Of a DNA stretch of 64,000 bases, positions 26,916-37,560 are shown piece after piece; position 1 is the stretch's first letter; every line of letters starts with the position of its first letter. Both the position numbers and the translations under genes were made by a program. Source of the DNA: NORP240 sp942492445 (GTDB lineage Bacteria; Pseudomonadota; Gammaproteobacteria; Pseudomonadales; Pseudohongiellaceae); NCBI GenBank assembly GCA_942492445.1, contig CALOEW010000002.1, positions 1-64,000 on the forward strand, read 5' to 3'. The notes below the pieces were generated by a model. It was given only the letters and a program-made list of their open reading frames with translations, was not told the origin of the DNA and did no database searches.

Positions 26916-27855
26916 ATGAAAGCTCACAAACTGGTTGAATTTGTAGCGACCGACAGGACTCACGGTGCCACCGAACTGGCATTATGGGTTCTCGACGCCA
27001 TTGCCACGCTTGCCAGAGACAGCGACGCAGTTGATTCGGCGAATTTGCGCACCACCATCCTGGATTTGATACCGGTTCTGCAGAATACCCGGCCGAGCAT
27101 GATTACCCTGCAGAATCTTCTGCAACAGCTTCACATTGCCCTGCTCGCATCGGTCGACGACCAGGCGGCGCAGGGCTTCCGGGCCAGGGTGATCAGTCAT
27201 TGTGAGACTGTCTCGCAACTGGCCCGAGAGATGCAGACTGCAGTAGTGGAAACCATGCTGGCGTTGATCGCCAGAGACGATGTCATCATGACCCACAGTT
27301 ACAGCTCGACAGTGAGAATGCTGTGCTCAAGGCTGGCTGCCGCGGACCTTGACGTCGGAATCATTGCAACCGAATCCCGCCCCGGAAATGAAGGTCGCCG
27401 GTTGGCGACATACGCGGCGGGCCTCGGACTGCCCGTAACCTTCATTACCGAAGCGCAAATTCATCTGTTTATGCCCCGGGCTGACATGGTCGTGGTGGGG
27501 GCCGACACCGTGCTGGCGGACGGGTCGATTATCAATAAGGCAGGGACATCCCTGATGGCTTTGTCCGCGCGCTATTACGGAGTTCCCTGTTACGTCTGCG
27601 CCGAATCATTCAAGCAGAAAGCCGACAACAGCTTCTCACTGGAAGAAATGCAGGCAGAAGAACTGGGGTTCCAACATCCCGGAGTGGAGGTCAGAAATAT
27701 TTGCGCCGAATCATTCAAGCAGAAAGCCGACAACAGGTTCTCACTGGAAGAAATGCAGGCAGAGGAACTGGGGGTTTCAACATTCCGGCGTGGAGGTCAG
27801 AAATATCTACTTCGAGCGCGTGCCCGCAGAACTGATCACCCGCTGGATAAATTGA
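26916..27855 (+). pseudogene. IF2B/ribose-1,5-bisphosphate isomerase-like protein, frameshifted
   Basis: About 310 residues of the IF-2B superfamily: helical N-terminal half, THSYSSTVRML (126-136), ESRPGNEGRRLA (153-164) and VGADTVLADGSIINKAGTSL (194-213). Asp197 is kept, but Ser128 replaces the Cys that metabolic isomerases (MtnA, R15P isomerase) use, so the activity is doubtful. The 3' end holds a 105-bp tandem duplication; in the second copy a run of five Gs (27770-27774) adds one base, after which the expected ending VEVRNIYFERVPAELITRWIN continues in another frame to TGA 27853-27855. As given, the first frame reads through into the next gene. Note the AMP phosphorylase homologue 4 kb away. 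Confidence 0.72.
27597..27806 (+). repeat. 105-bp tandem duplication inside the IF2B-like gene
   Basis: Two adjacent copies (27597-27701 and 27702-27806) each encode CAESFKQKADN.FSLEEMQAEELG followed by VEVRN. They differ at about ten positions plus one inserted G. The family needs this stretch once, so the second copy is extra. A divergence near 10% is too high for a fresh duplication; it may come from merged strain variants or an older event. Confidence 0.85.
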
Positions 27856-27962
27856 CGGCAATGAGCCAATTAATAGTCTCCGGGGCTATACCTTCCCGGC
27901 AGACGGGGTACAATTTACAACCCCTCAAACCTGATTGTCCCAGATTTTTGCGGAGCAAGCCT

Positions 27963-30477
27963 ATGTATCGCAGTCGTCAGTTCCTGAGCCTGACAATTCT
28001 CCTGGCCCAGATAGTGTTTTTGACCATGAAATCCCATGCACAGGTTCCGATTATCCAGCCTGGTCCGCCTGGGCAGCCGGGTCAGATCATTTCCCCGGAG
28101 GAGGCGTCGAACCTCGCCACTATCGAATACACCGAGGCTGACATTCGCTTTCTACAGGGAATGATTTCCCACCATGCCCAGGCCATGGAGATGTCCGCAT
28201 TGGCGGAATCCCGCGCGAGTCGCGAGGAAATCAATCTGCTTGCCGACCGCATCAACCTTTCACAGGAAGATGAAATTGCCATGATGCGAGGCTGGCTGGA
28301 GGACAGGAATGTGTCGGTGCCCACTGCTGATGCCCATCATGGCGAAAACTTTGAGTTGATGCCGGGTATGTTGAGCGCTGAAGAATTCGCCGAATTGGAA
28401 CAGGCGTCCGGACCACTGTTTGACCGGCTATACCTCCAGTTCATGATTGAGCACCACAATGGTGCGCTGGAAATGGTGGAGAATCTGCTGGATCGGTACG
28501 GTTCCGCCCAGGACCCGTTGTTGTATGCCTTCACTTCAGATGTGACCGCCGACCAGAGTGCCGAGATCGAACGCATGGATACCCTGCTGGCCAGCTTTTC
28601 GCCGGATCCACGGGTAGGCCTGGCGGCCGGTTTCCGGGATGCCGGAGAAGCTGCATTGAATATGAGCCTGCTCGCTTCCCTGGCCAAACCACCGGGCTTC
28701 TTCGACCCCGCAAATCCGGCCGGACTGCCGGTAGGCCGCCTGGCTGAGTTGGAAACTCTGGCCCCCGAAGGCGCTGAACCGGTCAGTGGCCAGAATGGTG
28801 CAGACGAAGCAGTAACCGACGTCGCTGCAAGCGGACAGGCGGAAACGCCAGAGGACGAGGAAGAGGACGAAGATGAGAATGCCGATCCCCGGCCATCGCT
28901 GCTGAGTTTTTCCAATACGGACCTGCTCTTCAGTGGTAATACGCTGGTTGCCGGCAATTATCATGGCTTCAACATTTACGATCTCAGTAATCAGGGCATC
29001 CCTGAATTGATGAGTTCAGTTGTTTGTCCGGGTGGGCAGGGAGATGTATCACTGGTTGGCGATTTGCTCATTATGTCAGTGCAGGAAACACGCGGCCGAC
29101 TGGATTGCGGGCTCCAGGGTGTGGCGGCACCGGTCAGCAACGATCGTATCCAGGGAATCCGAATTTTCGACGTCAGCGACATACGCATGCCCGTGCAAGT
29201 GGGTGCTGTGCAGACCTGCCGCGGTTCACATACCCATACCGTAGTCTCCGATGGTGATCGGGACGGCAATATCTACGTCTACGTGTCAGGCACCAGCCGC
29301 GTCCGGGACGATGAGGAACTGGCGGGGTGTTCCGATGATTCGCCTTTCGAAAACCCTGAATCGGCGCTGTTCCGCATCGAAGTGATAGAGATACCGGTTG
29401 CGAACCCGCAACAGGCAAGAATTGTAAACCGGCCATTCATTTTCTCCGATCCGGAAACCGGAGCTCTTGCAGGCCTCTGGCGAGGTGGCGATCATGGCCC
29501 GGATACACAGAGAACCAGCGAAACCAATCAGTGCCATGATATTACGACCTTTCCGGAAATCGGCCTGGCGGCTGGCGCCTGTTCCGGTAACGGCATCCTG
29601 ATGGATGTTACTGATCCCGCAAATCCGAAGCGCCTCGACGAGGTTATCGATCCCGGGTTTGCCTATTGGCATTCAGCAACCTTTAACAATGACGGCAGCA
29701 AAGTCATTTTCACAGACGAATGGGGCGGTGGCGGCAGGCCAAGATGCCGCGCCCAGGACCCTCTTACCTGGGGTGCCGATGCCTTCTACGATATTGTTGA
29801 CGGGCAATTGCAGTTCCGCAGCCACTTTAAAATGCCCGCACCACAGACTGAAACCGAAAATTGCGTAGCCCACAACGGATCACTGATCCCTGTCCCTGGA
29901 CGTGACCTGTTTGTTCAGGCCTGGTATCAGGGTGGCATTTCGGTTGTGGACTTCACCGATTCCCTCGAATCCGGTGGAGATTGCCTTTTTTGATCGCGGA
30001 CCTGTCGACGAGGAGGAATTGATTACTGCCGGCTACTGGTCAGCCTACTGGTATGGAGGCTATGTTTACGGCACCGAGATCGCCCGTGGTCTGGATGTTT
30101 TTCAACTGGAGCCCAGTGACTTTATCACCGAGAACGAGATAGCCGCTGCATCATTACACAGCGCTGACCTGACTGTGAACGCCCAGACACAGGAACGGGT
30201 AGTCTGGCCCGCAGTACCGGTAGTAGCCAGGGCGTATCTCGATCAGTTGCGACGAAGCCAGACGGTGGATGCGCCCCGGGCAGCGGCACTGGTTGCCGCG
30301 CTGGATCAGGCGGAGCAGAGCATCGTCGCCGGCCAGACTGACCCGGACACTTCGCGGACGCTTGCCAGCCTGTCCGCCACCTTCAGCAGCCAGGCGGAAA
30401 ATCGTGGCGGTATCGCCGGGCAGCGGCTGCAGTCCCTTGCCGATACGCTGCAGGGAATCGCAGGCGCGCTGCGCTGA
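27963..30477 (+). pseudogene. Exported DUF305-LVIVD fusion protein, frameshifted near its end
   Basis: The real start is ATG 27963, giving a signal peptide (to about 27). Residues 55-215 are a DUF305 four-helix domain with paired His motifs MISHHAQAMEM (68-78) and MIEHHNGALEM (161-171), a copper-related family. A very acidic linker (PEDEEEDEDEN) leads to an LVIVD-type beta-propeller (NTLVAGNYHGFNIYDLSNQG, RIFDVSDIRMPVQVG, WHSATFNNDGSKVIFTDEWG). At 29962-29964 (CCC) one extra base ends the frame at 29993; SNPVEIAFFDRGPVDEEE continues it in the next frame to 30477, with a helical C-terminus. Probably a periplasmic or surface metal-linked protein; function unknown. Confidence 0.75.
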
Positions 30478-30500
30478 TCGCCGGACTGGCGAAGGAATGC

Positions 30501-31253
30501 ATGGCGAAACCGTTTCTGATCCTGCAATTGCGCCCGGAAGACGAGACAGCTGACGACGAGCTGGCAGCTATCGTCCGTTACGGCGGCCTGAGTCGGGACC
30601 ACATCGTTCGACGCCGGGTGGAACAGGACGGGCTCGATGGAATCGACCTGGATGCCTATGCCGCGATAATCGTCGGTGGCAGCCCCTTCGATGTGAGTAC
30701 TCCCAGGGAACAGAAGAGTACGACACAAAGAGCCATCGAGTCGGGGTTTGCGAAACTTTTTGACCAGGTTGTCGCCCGGGATTTCCCGTTCCTGGGCTGT
30801 TGTTCGGGTAACGGTCTATTGGGTAATTATTGTGGCGCGCCGGTTTCCAGAAGGTACGGCGAAGCGGTTGGCGGGACCGATATATACCTGACGGACGAGG
30901 GGGTGAAAGACCCGTTACTGCGGGCCATGCCCCGAAGATTCAGGGTACTTGTAGGGCACAAAGAGGCCTGTGATGCCACGCCGCCAGGTTGTACCCTGTT
31001 GGCAACGAATCAGAATTGCCCGGTACAGATGTTCCGGTTGAAAAACAATATATATGCCACCCAGTTCCATCCTGAAGGGGATGCCGCAGGATTTACCGTT
31101 CGTATCAATGCGTACCGGAACCATGGATACTTCCCTCCGGATGAAGCAGAGTCGCTGATCCAGGTTATTGCCGAGGAAAGTACCCCTCAGGCCCAGCTGA
31201 TTCTTCGTCGTTTCGTCAGGCGCTATCGAAAGCAGCAACCAGGCTCAGATTGA
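30501..31253 (+). CDS. Class I glutamine amidotransferase (GMP synthase-like)
   Basis: 250 residues of the GATase1 fold. The nucleophile elbow is FLGCCSGNGLLG with Cys101; the partner His190 and Glu192 are in ATQFHPEGD. The N-terminal half has YAAIIVGGSPFDVS, typical of GuaA-like amidotransferases. No synthetase domain is attached, so it may hydrolyse gamma-glutamyl compounds or serve an unknown partner. Start ATG 30501 follows GAAGGA. It ends overlapping the convergent PhyH gene by nine bases. Confidence 0.85.
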   Translation: MAKPFLILQLRPEDETADDELAAIVRYGGLSRDHIVRRRVEQDGLDGIDLDAYAAIIVGGSPFDVSTPREQKSTTQRAIESGFAKLFDQVVARDFPFLGCCSGNGLLGNYCGAPVSRRYGEAVGGTDIYLTDEGVKDPLLRAMPRRFRVLVGHKEACDATPPGCTLLATNQNCPVQMFRLKNNIYATQFHPEGDAAGFTVRINAYRNHGYFPPDEAESLIQVIAEESTPQAQLILRRFVRRYRKQQPGSD

Positions 31254-32030
31254 TATCAGCGTTGTTCCCTGAGAACAGACGAAACCGCGATCATGGACAG
31301 AAAAAATCCGCGCGGGATCGACAGGCGGATGGGGCTGACGACCTCTCGGACAATAATGTGTCACCAGGCTTCTTCTGCTGAGTGTGCGGTCAGTGCGGGG
31401 TGAGCCTCCGTGATAGAGGCCGGAACTCCAGAGCAGTGCATCGCCGCGGGAGGGTGTGAACCGCTGCAATTGCAGACCCGCCAGCTCCGCTGTACGGTTC
31501 AGTCCGGCGCTGTAACCGGTCAGGTCACCATGCGCCCAGACGCTGTTATTCTCAAACAGGCAATCTGCAAGTCGGTGGCTGCCTGGGTAGTATTGCAGCT
31601 CTCCCGAACCTGGAAGAATGTCCTCCAGGGCAATCCAGGAGGCGATGAATTCCCTTGGTGAATTGACGTGAACGAAGGCGATATCGCAGTGAGTGGGTTG
31701 TTGCGAACCGATTTCGAATGTCAATGATTGGAACGCCACCGGCAGCTGCTCAAAAACCAGAGTAATGAATCGATGTATCCGCTCACTGAAAATTGCCCGA
31801 CGGGCGGCCTCCGAAACCATGTGAAGATCCAGCAGTTTTGCTTCTTCTTCCCGCATGTGCGCCCTGGAGGCAGGATCCCAGAATTTTTTGCCATCACGCC
31901 AGTAGGAAGTCCGGCAGACCGGGGGATCGGCATCAAGTACCCGTTCGATATCGCCGGTTACCGCATCGATCAGCTCCGCTGATACTGCACCTGGAATGAC
32001 AACGTAACCGTGAGCTATCCAGTGCTGCAA
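31245..32030 (-). CDS. PhyH-family dioxygenase, 5' end uncertain
   Basis: At least 261 residues, Fe(II)/2-oxoglutarate dioxygenase: HCD (His114, Asp116) after FEIGSQQPT, the core ELQYYPGSHRLAD, and the distal His in GLYHGGSPRTDRT with an Arg for the cosubstrate. Codon 32030 is TTG and the homologous sequence clearly extends upstream (TNPHGGFWTDLENSLDLVRG, ISEDEAALLQ) in the same frame to about 32159, where it meets a stop. ATG 32170 lies one base out of frame, separated by a run of six As (32155-32160); one more A would join them. So the true start is probably 32170 with a real or technical indel. Confidence 0.75.
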   Translation of the reverse strand: MQHWIAHGYVVIPGAVSAELIDAVTGDIERVLDADPPVCRTSYWRDGKKFWDPASRAHMREEEAKLLDLHMVSEAARRAIFSERIHRFITLVFEQLPVAFQSLTFEIGSQQPTHCDIAFVHVNSPREFIASWIALEDILPGSGELQYYPGSHRLADCLFENNSVWAHGDLTGYSAGLNRTAELAGLQLQRFTPSRGDALLWSSGLYHGGSPRTDRTLSRRSLVTHYCPRGRQPHPPVDPARIFSVHDRGFVCSQGTTLISI

Positions 32031-32371
32031 TAATGCGGCCTCGTCTTCGCTGATCCAGCCCAGTTCCAGCCGGCCCCTGACCAGGTCCAGGCTGTTCTCC
32101 AGATCGGTCCAGAAGCCGCCATGGGGATTGGTAAATGCAGTCCTGGATGAGGGATTTTTTCAATGGTCATGATTGAGTCAGGCTCTTGAAATACGATTGC
32201 GTTTACCCTTGCTTTGTTAAAAACCGGCTCAAAATGCTCATCCGCAGCCGGTAAACTGCGCTTTTCGCCAGTTTCTGCCTCGCCTTGGCTGCGCGCATCA
32301 CGTTTTTCAACAGCGTGTTGATCAGAGCCTCCTTAGACTCTGCGGCGGAGTATCACTGTGCGGGATTATAC

Positions 32372-33652
32372 TCAGCCACGAAAATGCGAGAATACGTATT
32401 CGAGATCAATTTTGTACTCGTTTTCGTCCAGCACCGATTTGATTGTCCGGCCTCCGGGATGCTCCTGGTAATCGCGGGTGTCGACAGTCAAAGGCTGTCG
32501 GGTTCGTTTGTGCTCATCCAGTACGATTGTAACCTTGGGATGTAAACGGCTGTTCTTGTTACTGTCGATGACAACGGCTCCCTCACCGGTGCGTAATTCT
32601 ACCAGTGAGCCGGTTGGGTAGATGCCAAGGCATCCGATGAATTCCTCAACCAGCCACCCGTCGAACTGGGAATCCCGGCAAGAAAACAGGATCTTGATTG
32701 CCTCGGTAGCCGGCCGCGAATTGTCATAACACCGGTTCGTGGTAATGGCATCGTATGTGTCCACAATGGAAATTATCCGCGTGTAAAGATTCAGATTGGA
32801 AGCCTTGGCTCCTCTGGGATAGCCACCACCATCAATCCGTTCATGGTGGCCCCAGGCTGCTTCGACAGCTTCTCTGGGGACGTCACGGTCTTCCTCGAGA
32901 ATGGTCTTGCCAATCTGGCAATGAGTCTTGATGACTGAAAACTCTTCCTCGGTCAAACGTCCGGGCTTGTTCAGAATTGCCGGATCCACCTGCATTTTGC
33001 CGACGTCGTGCAACATGCCGCACAGACCAAGACTTTCGAGTGCCTTTTCATCCAGACCCAGATGACGCCCCATGGCGATGGCCAGGATGCCCACGTTCAG
33101 GCAATGTTCGGCTGTGTACTCGTCCCGGTTGCGCAGCCTGCTGAGCCACAGCATGGCGTTCGGGTTTTCAATGATGCTGGCAACACAGGCCCTGACCGAA
33201 CGTCGAACCTTGGTGACGTTGATGCCTGCTCCGGTACGGACCTCCCTGAGCACATCCTTGATTGTGCGAAGACTCCCCTGGTGCTTTTCCAGAGCACTTT
33301 CGAAAACCTCTTCGACCGGCTTTTCGGCTTGATAGCGATCCGGCCTGGCTGCCTTTATGGTCTTGCTGTCCGCCGGTGACATCCTGGATTTTCCCCGGGG
33401 GGGCTTCGCCTGCTGTTGGCCCGAGCGTCTGGACGCTATGTGGTGAAGACTCTTGCCCTTGTCGATGTAGATGATTTCGCATTCCTTTTTAACTTCTTCC
33501 AGCAGATTTTCGTTGTCCAGCAAAAAGCCCTGAAACAGGAACGGGGTTTCCAGCCAGAGCCGATCAGCATACGCCATGTACATGCCGAGACGTATTTCCC
33601 TGGCATTGACTTTGATAAGTTCGCGATCGGTCTTGGGAGGGTGATCTACCAT
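32372..33652 (-). CDS. HD-GYP cyclic-di-GMP phosphodiesterase (DUF3391 N-terminus)
   Basis: 426 residues. About 10-110 is a DUF3391 sensor-like domain (INAREIRLGMYM-type start, IYIDKGKS). The HD-GYP domain spans about 175-360: HDVGK (215-219), HCQIG, WGHHERIDGGGYPRG (268-281) with the GYP triplet intact, and a later YDAITTNRCYDNSRP. The metal ligands appear complete, so it should hydrolyse c-di-GMP, lowering it to favour motility over biofilm. No signal or membrane segment. It is monocistronic. Confidence 0.9.
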   Translation of the reverse strand: MVDHPPKTDRELIKVNAREIRLGMYMAYADRLWLETPFLFQGFLLDNENLLEEVKKECEIIYIDKGKSLHHIASRRSGQQQAKPPRGKSRMSPADSKTIKAARPDRYQAEKPVEEVFESALEKHQGSLRTIKDVLREVRTGAGINVTKVRRSVRACVASIIENPNAMLWLSRLRNRDEYTAEHCLNVGILAIAMGRHLGLDEKALESLGLCGMLHDVGKMQVDPAILNKPGRLTEEEFSVIKTHCQIGKTILEEDRDVPREAVEAAWGHHERIDGGGYPRGAKASNLNLYTRIISIVDTYDAITTNRCYDNSRPATEAIKILFSCRDSQFDGWLVEEFIGCLGIYPTGSLVELRTGEGAVVIDSNKNSRLHPKVTIVLDEHKRTRQPLTVDTRDYQEHPGGRTIKSVLDENEYKIDLEYVFSHFRG

Positions 33653-34095
33653 GAAATTATTGTGCGTAAAAGGATTTTCCGTATCTTACATGTCGGCACG
33701 AGCCCGCGAATATTACTCAAATCACGGTTTCAGTGAAAGTCCGGACCCCTGTCGCCAGACCTTATTGCTTGACCCCACTCCGAATCCTGAAAGTGGTCAA
33801 TCAGGAGGTCGACTGGTCAAAGCCTGCTAAAGAATCAATTTGATCCGGACGATACGCTGATTGACGAGCGACCGGAAACAGTGGACTGGAATTGGGATCA
33901 GCCGGTACTGGCACGGATATCGAAAACCGGGACGCCCGTATCAGAAAAATCGCAACGGCCCTTCCATAATAGCAGATGCAGGGATACAAGGGAGGCCCGA
34001 CGACAGTTCCGTTGCCGCAGGAGACTCGGAAAAAGGGAAACCACGAATCGGCCAGACAGAGTGAACGGATGCCCGTAATTATCGAGGGGAACAGT
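33653..34095. other. Upstream region of the TonB-dependent receptor
   Basis: 443 bases between the divergent HD-GYP and receptor genes. An in-frame ATG at 33976 lacks a ribosome-binding site, so the receptor start is set at 34096. No cobalamin-type riboswitch or Fur box was recognised. Confidence 0.45.
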
Positions 34096-37000
34096 ATGGG
34101 TTATTTTTTTCCCGGCAAACGCAGAGCGCTTGCGCTCGCGATCATGCTTGCAGGGACATCCCTTGTCTTGCCGGTACTGGCGCAGAATGAGGCAATTGAA
34201 GAGGTTATTGTTACCGGGTCGTATATCCGAGGCACTCCCGTTGATGCCCCGTCACCAGTCCAGGTTGTGAACCGGGAGAGTATGGAAGCACAGGGTGCGG
34301 CGGTAATCTGGGATGTGATCAAAAACCTGGAAATAAATTCCGGTTCTGTTACCAACGCCCAGGTGGCCGGCGAGGACTATGGCGAGTACAGCAAACTGGA
34401 GGGTACCGCAAACATTAATCTGCGGAATCTTGGTGAAAACTCCACGTTGACTCTGATCAACGGCAAACGAATGGCACCAGCGGGCGCTACCACTCGAACC
34501 GGCGGTGAGTTTGTCGATCTCAATGCTATTCCCCTGGTAATGACTGAGCGGATTGAAATACTGACCGATGGTGGATCCGCACTTTACGGGGCCGACGCCG
34601 TGGCCGGAGTCGTCAACGTGATAATGCGGACAGAGTTTGAGGGGCTTGAGCTTTACGGTGATCTTCAGGGAATCGAGGACGCTGGAGACCTTTTCGATGC
34701 CACCGCGAGTGTAATCTGGGGCTGGTCCTCCGATGACGGCGACTCACACCTGGTTCTTTCCGGGGAGCGCTTTGAACGGGATCCCGTTCCGGTCAGCTAC
34801 GGTAATTTCATTAATAACGATTCTGAATTTCTCGATACCGTTGGCTCGGCGGGTACGCCGATCGCCGTACCCTTGTTTGGCGCGCAACTATCACCGGGCT
34901 GGTTGAATCCGGAGGTGATGGCTTACAACGTCTCCCAGGGCGGGATGGCAGACCCGGTGTTTACCGATCCGGGTTGTTACACCGTTACATCCGTGGATGG
35001 AAGCCCCCTGCAGATCGGGACTCTGCGGGATGAAAGGGGCCAGCGAACCGGTGAATGTCGCGAAGACACTTCCGAGTGGCAGTACATCGCCAATGAAATG
35101 GTGCGTAACAGTGTTGCTGGTGCCTTGAATCATACTTTCGGCGATGGCACCGAGTTTTATTCCTTTTTTAATTATTCAGACTCCAGGACCATACGTGCTG
35201 ACGACGGCTACAATGCATCCCGGGGTCCCACTGTCTTCCTGGCCCAGCCTGGAGCCTATGCCAGAACCGTGACACCGGCGGGGGATTTCTCGGTTGGTGC
35301 ACCATTGGAGCTTGGTTATTTTGCCGATCGGATTGGTCTGGAACGACCCGGTTATATTGCCAATGCCCCATTGGCTGGCTACAACGGCGGACCCAATGTG
35401 GCCATGTTCCAGGAAGTCCGGGACGGTATCCTCCGAACCGGTGGGGACTCCAACGAAACCTGGACCAACACTTCCAGCGTCCAGGCGGGACTGCGGGGAG
35501 ACTTCGAAATCGGCAGTCGGTTGTATGAATACGACGTCAGCTATTCCTTCAGTCAGTCCAGCCTTGAAGCCCAATATCGAACTTTCAATCGTGAGCGTGC
35601 CGAAATGGCTGTGAATGGACTCGGTGGCCCCAATTGTACGCCCAACGGGGTGCCGGATTTCAACTTCATTGCCGCGAAGAATACACTTAATCCGTATTTG
35701 ACGAACGATGTGCCATCGGCCTGGGACTTTTACGGTTCCGGCCTCACTCAGACCTACTTCCCGGGGTTTGTGTTCACTACCAGGGAGAGCCTTTCTTACG
35801 CATTGACCAGCAATAACCAGGGCCAGGGTGGGTGTATGTTTTACAATCCCTACCTGACTTCGCTAACTGACGCGGATCTGGCCAACCAGCGAGAATTGAT
35901 GAACTGGATGAACCAGACCGTACTGCGGACAGACAGGCGCAACAGACTGAGCGTAATTGACGCCGTCGTAACCGGTGAGCTTTGGGAAATGGGAGGTGGA
36001 AGTGCAGCATTTGCGCTGGGAGCACAGTATCGGGAGCGCAATGCCCTGTCCCATGCCAATGAACTGATAAATCCGGGGCTTGCGAACAGAATTCTGGAAT
36101 GGCCTTCAGCAGCAAACGGAAACCAGACTGTGACACATTATGTGTCCAACAATTTCGAGTGCTCGCTTTGTACATTCGAGTACGACCACGATCGGGATAC
36201 CCGGGCGGTATTCGCCGAGTTTTCGCTGCCATTTCTTGAGAATGTTGAAAGCCAGATCGCATTTCGCTGGGAAGACTACGGTGGCAACATCGGCAGTGAA
36301 ATTTCACCGAAAGTCGCTCTCAGCTGGCGACCGGTGGACACCCTGTTGCTCCGGGGTTCCTGGTCCCAGTCCTTTCGGGCCCCCAACATAGCAATCGTTG
36401 AGCAGGGGCTTGAGGCTTCCGAGGTCACTTTCCGCGATCCAATATCAAACCAGGCGGTACGTGCCGGATTGCTTCCGCCCACCGATGCAAATTCCGAACC
36501 GGAAGCAACTTATACCCTGGGTAGCCCGGCGCCGAACGTGGGCAATGAATACGCTGACACTTACAACGCCGGCATAATCTGGACGCCGGAAGGTGCGTTG
36601 GACGGATTGAGCGTGCAGGCGGATTTCTGGCGATTCGATGTCGACGACCGGGTGCTGCCGGAACCTCCCATTCGAGCACTGCAGCCGGAAATCGATGCCT
36701 TTCTTACCGCGGCGGCAGACAAGCAGAATTACATCTACAATGACTCAATCGCAGCCGAACAGATCGTATGGCCGTCGCAGTACTACCCTTGCGATCCTGA
36801 CGCATTGGAAACTCAGTTTGGCAGGGATTCTGCCCAACGGCTCAATTGTGTAGTGAATCCGAACGCCTACCTGGTGTCGGGCGTACAACGAACTTTCGGC
36901 AGTACCGTGGCAAACCTGGTCACGTTGACTCTGGGCGCGATCAATGCGGGAAAGATTGAAGCAGACGGTGTCGATGTAAGGCTGGCATACAACTGGGACA

Positions 37001-37515
37001 ATGACTGGGGACGCTTCCAGGCCGGCGTTGATTTCACGCACGTGCGTAAGTACGAATTGATAGATGTACCCGGGCTGGAAAGAGGCATTGCGGACAGCGG
37101 CAAATACGATGCCGCCGGTACGACAGGGGACGACAACCTGGTCAGGTCGTTACCTGATAACAAGGGCCGCCTCACCATGACCTGGATGCGGGACCGTCAT
37201 GGCGTAACGCTTATCAACCGCCACATCGGGTCTTATCAGAACCTGTTCTACGATCAGACGTATCAGAACAGTAATGATTATCGTCGTACGCTGCTTACCA
37301 GGAAAATCGACAGCTACGACAGCTGGGATATCCAATACAGCTACACGCACGACTGGACCAACCTTGGCTGGGGCAGCACCCGCTTTACAGTCGGCCTTCT
37401 CGATGCCTTCAATGAAGAGTTACCTCTCTATGAGGAGAGCAGGCTGCTCTACGACGCCCAGGTTTTCGACGGTCGTGGACGGCGCTGGTACATTCGCGCT
37501 CTCTGGCAGATCTGA
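34096..37515 (+). CDS. TonB-dependent outer-membrane receptor
   Basis: 1139 residues from ATG 34096 (GAGGGGA upstream) with a signal peptide (1-30, LPVLAQ). A TonB box (IEEVIVTGSYIRG, 34-46) and plug domain (NINLRNLGENSTLTLINGKR, ERIEILTDGGSALYGADAVA) precede a large beta-barrel (FRWEDYGGNIGSEISPKVAL, LRGSWSQSFRAPNI). It is longer than a siderophore receptor (about 700-800) and resembles the large OmpA/Oar-like or carbohydrate/peptide-linked receptors. It imports an unknown bulky substrate, powered by TonB-ExbBD, which is not in this window. No transporter partner is adjacent. Confidence 0.9.
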   Translation: MGYFFPGKRRALALAIMLAGTSLVLPVLAQNEAIEEVIVTGSYIRGTPVDAPSPVQVVNRESMEAQGAAVIWDVIKNLEINSGSVTNAQVAGEDYGEYSKLEGTANINLRNLGENSTLTLINGKRMAPAGATTRTGGEFVDLNAIPLVMTERIEILTDGGSALYGADAVAGVVNVIMRTEFEGLELYGDLQGIEDAGDLFDATASVIWGWSSDDGDSHLVLSGERFERDPVPVSYGNFINNDSEFLDTVGSAGTPIAVPLFGAQLSPGWLNPEVMAYNVSQGGMADPVFTDPGCYTVTSVDGSPLQIGTLRDERGQRTGECREDTSEWQYIANEMVRNSVAGALNHTFGDGTEFYSFFNYSDSRTIRADDGYNASRGPTVFLAQPGAYARTVTPAGDFSVGAPLELGYFADRIGLERPGYIANAPLAGYNGGPNVAMFQEVRDGILRTGGDSNETWTNTSSVQAGLRGDFEIGSRLYEYDVSYSFSQSSLEAQYRTFNRERAEMAVNGLGGPNCTPNGVPDFNFIAAKNTLNPYLTNDVPSAWDFYGSGLTQTYFPGFVFTTRESLSYALTSNNQGQGGCMFYNPYLTSLTDADLANQRELMNWMNQTVLRTDRRNRLSVIDAVVTGELWEMGGGSAAFALGAQYRERNALSHANELINPGLANRILEWPSAANGNQTVTHYVSNNFECSLCTFEYDHDRDTRAVFAEFSLPFLENVESQIAFRWEDYGGNIGSEISPKVALSWRPVDTLLLRGSWSQSFRAPNIAIVEQGLEASEVTFRDPISNQAVRAGLLPPTDANSEPEATYTLGSPAPNVGNEYADTYNAGIIWTPEGALDGLSVQADFWRFDVDDRVLPEPPIRALQPEIDAFLTAAADKQNYIYNDSIAAEQIVWPSQYYPCDPDALETQFGRDSAQRLNCVVNPNAYLVSGVQRTFGSTVANLVTLTLGAINAGKIEADGVDVRLAYNWDNDWGRFQAGVDFTHVRKYELIDVPGLERGIADSGKYDAAGTTGDDNLVRSLPDNKGRLTMTWMRDRHGVTLINRHIGSYQNLFYDQTYQNSNDYRRTLLTRKIDSYDSWDIQYSYTHDWTNLGWGSTRFTVGLLDAFNEELPLYEESRLLYDAQVFDGRGRRWYIRALWQI

Positions 37516-37560
37516 TTCGCAGTTGTAAGCCCTTGGGCCTGCGAATTCTTCTTTTAATAT

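Noticed and set aside
26916..29993. A 1025-residue IF2B-DUF305-LVIVD fusion protein
   Set aside because: The join results from a +1 shift; the IF2B part ends at 27855 when corrected, and a signal peptide starts at 27963.
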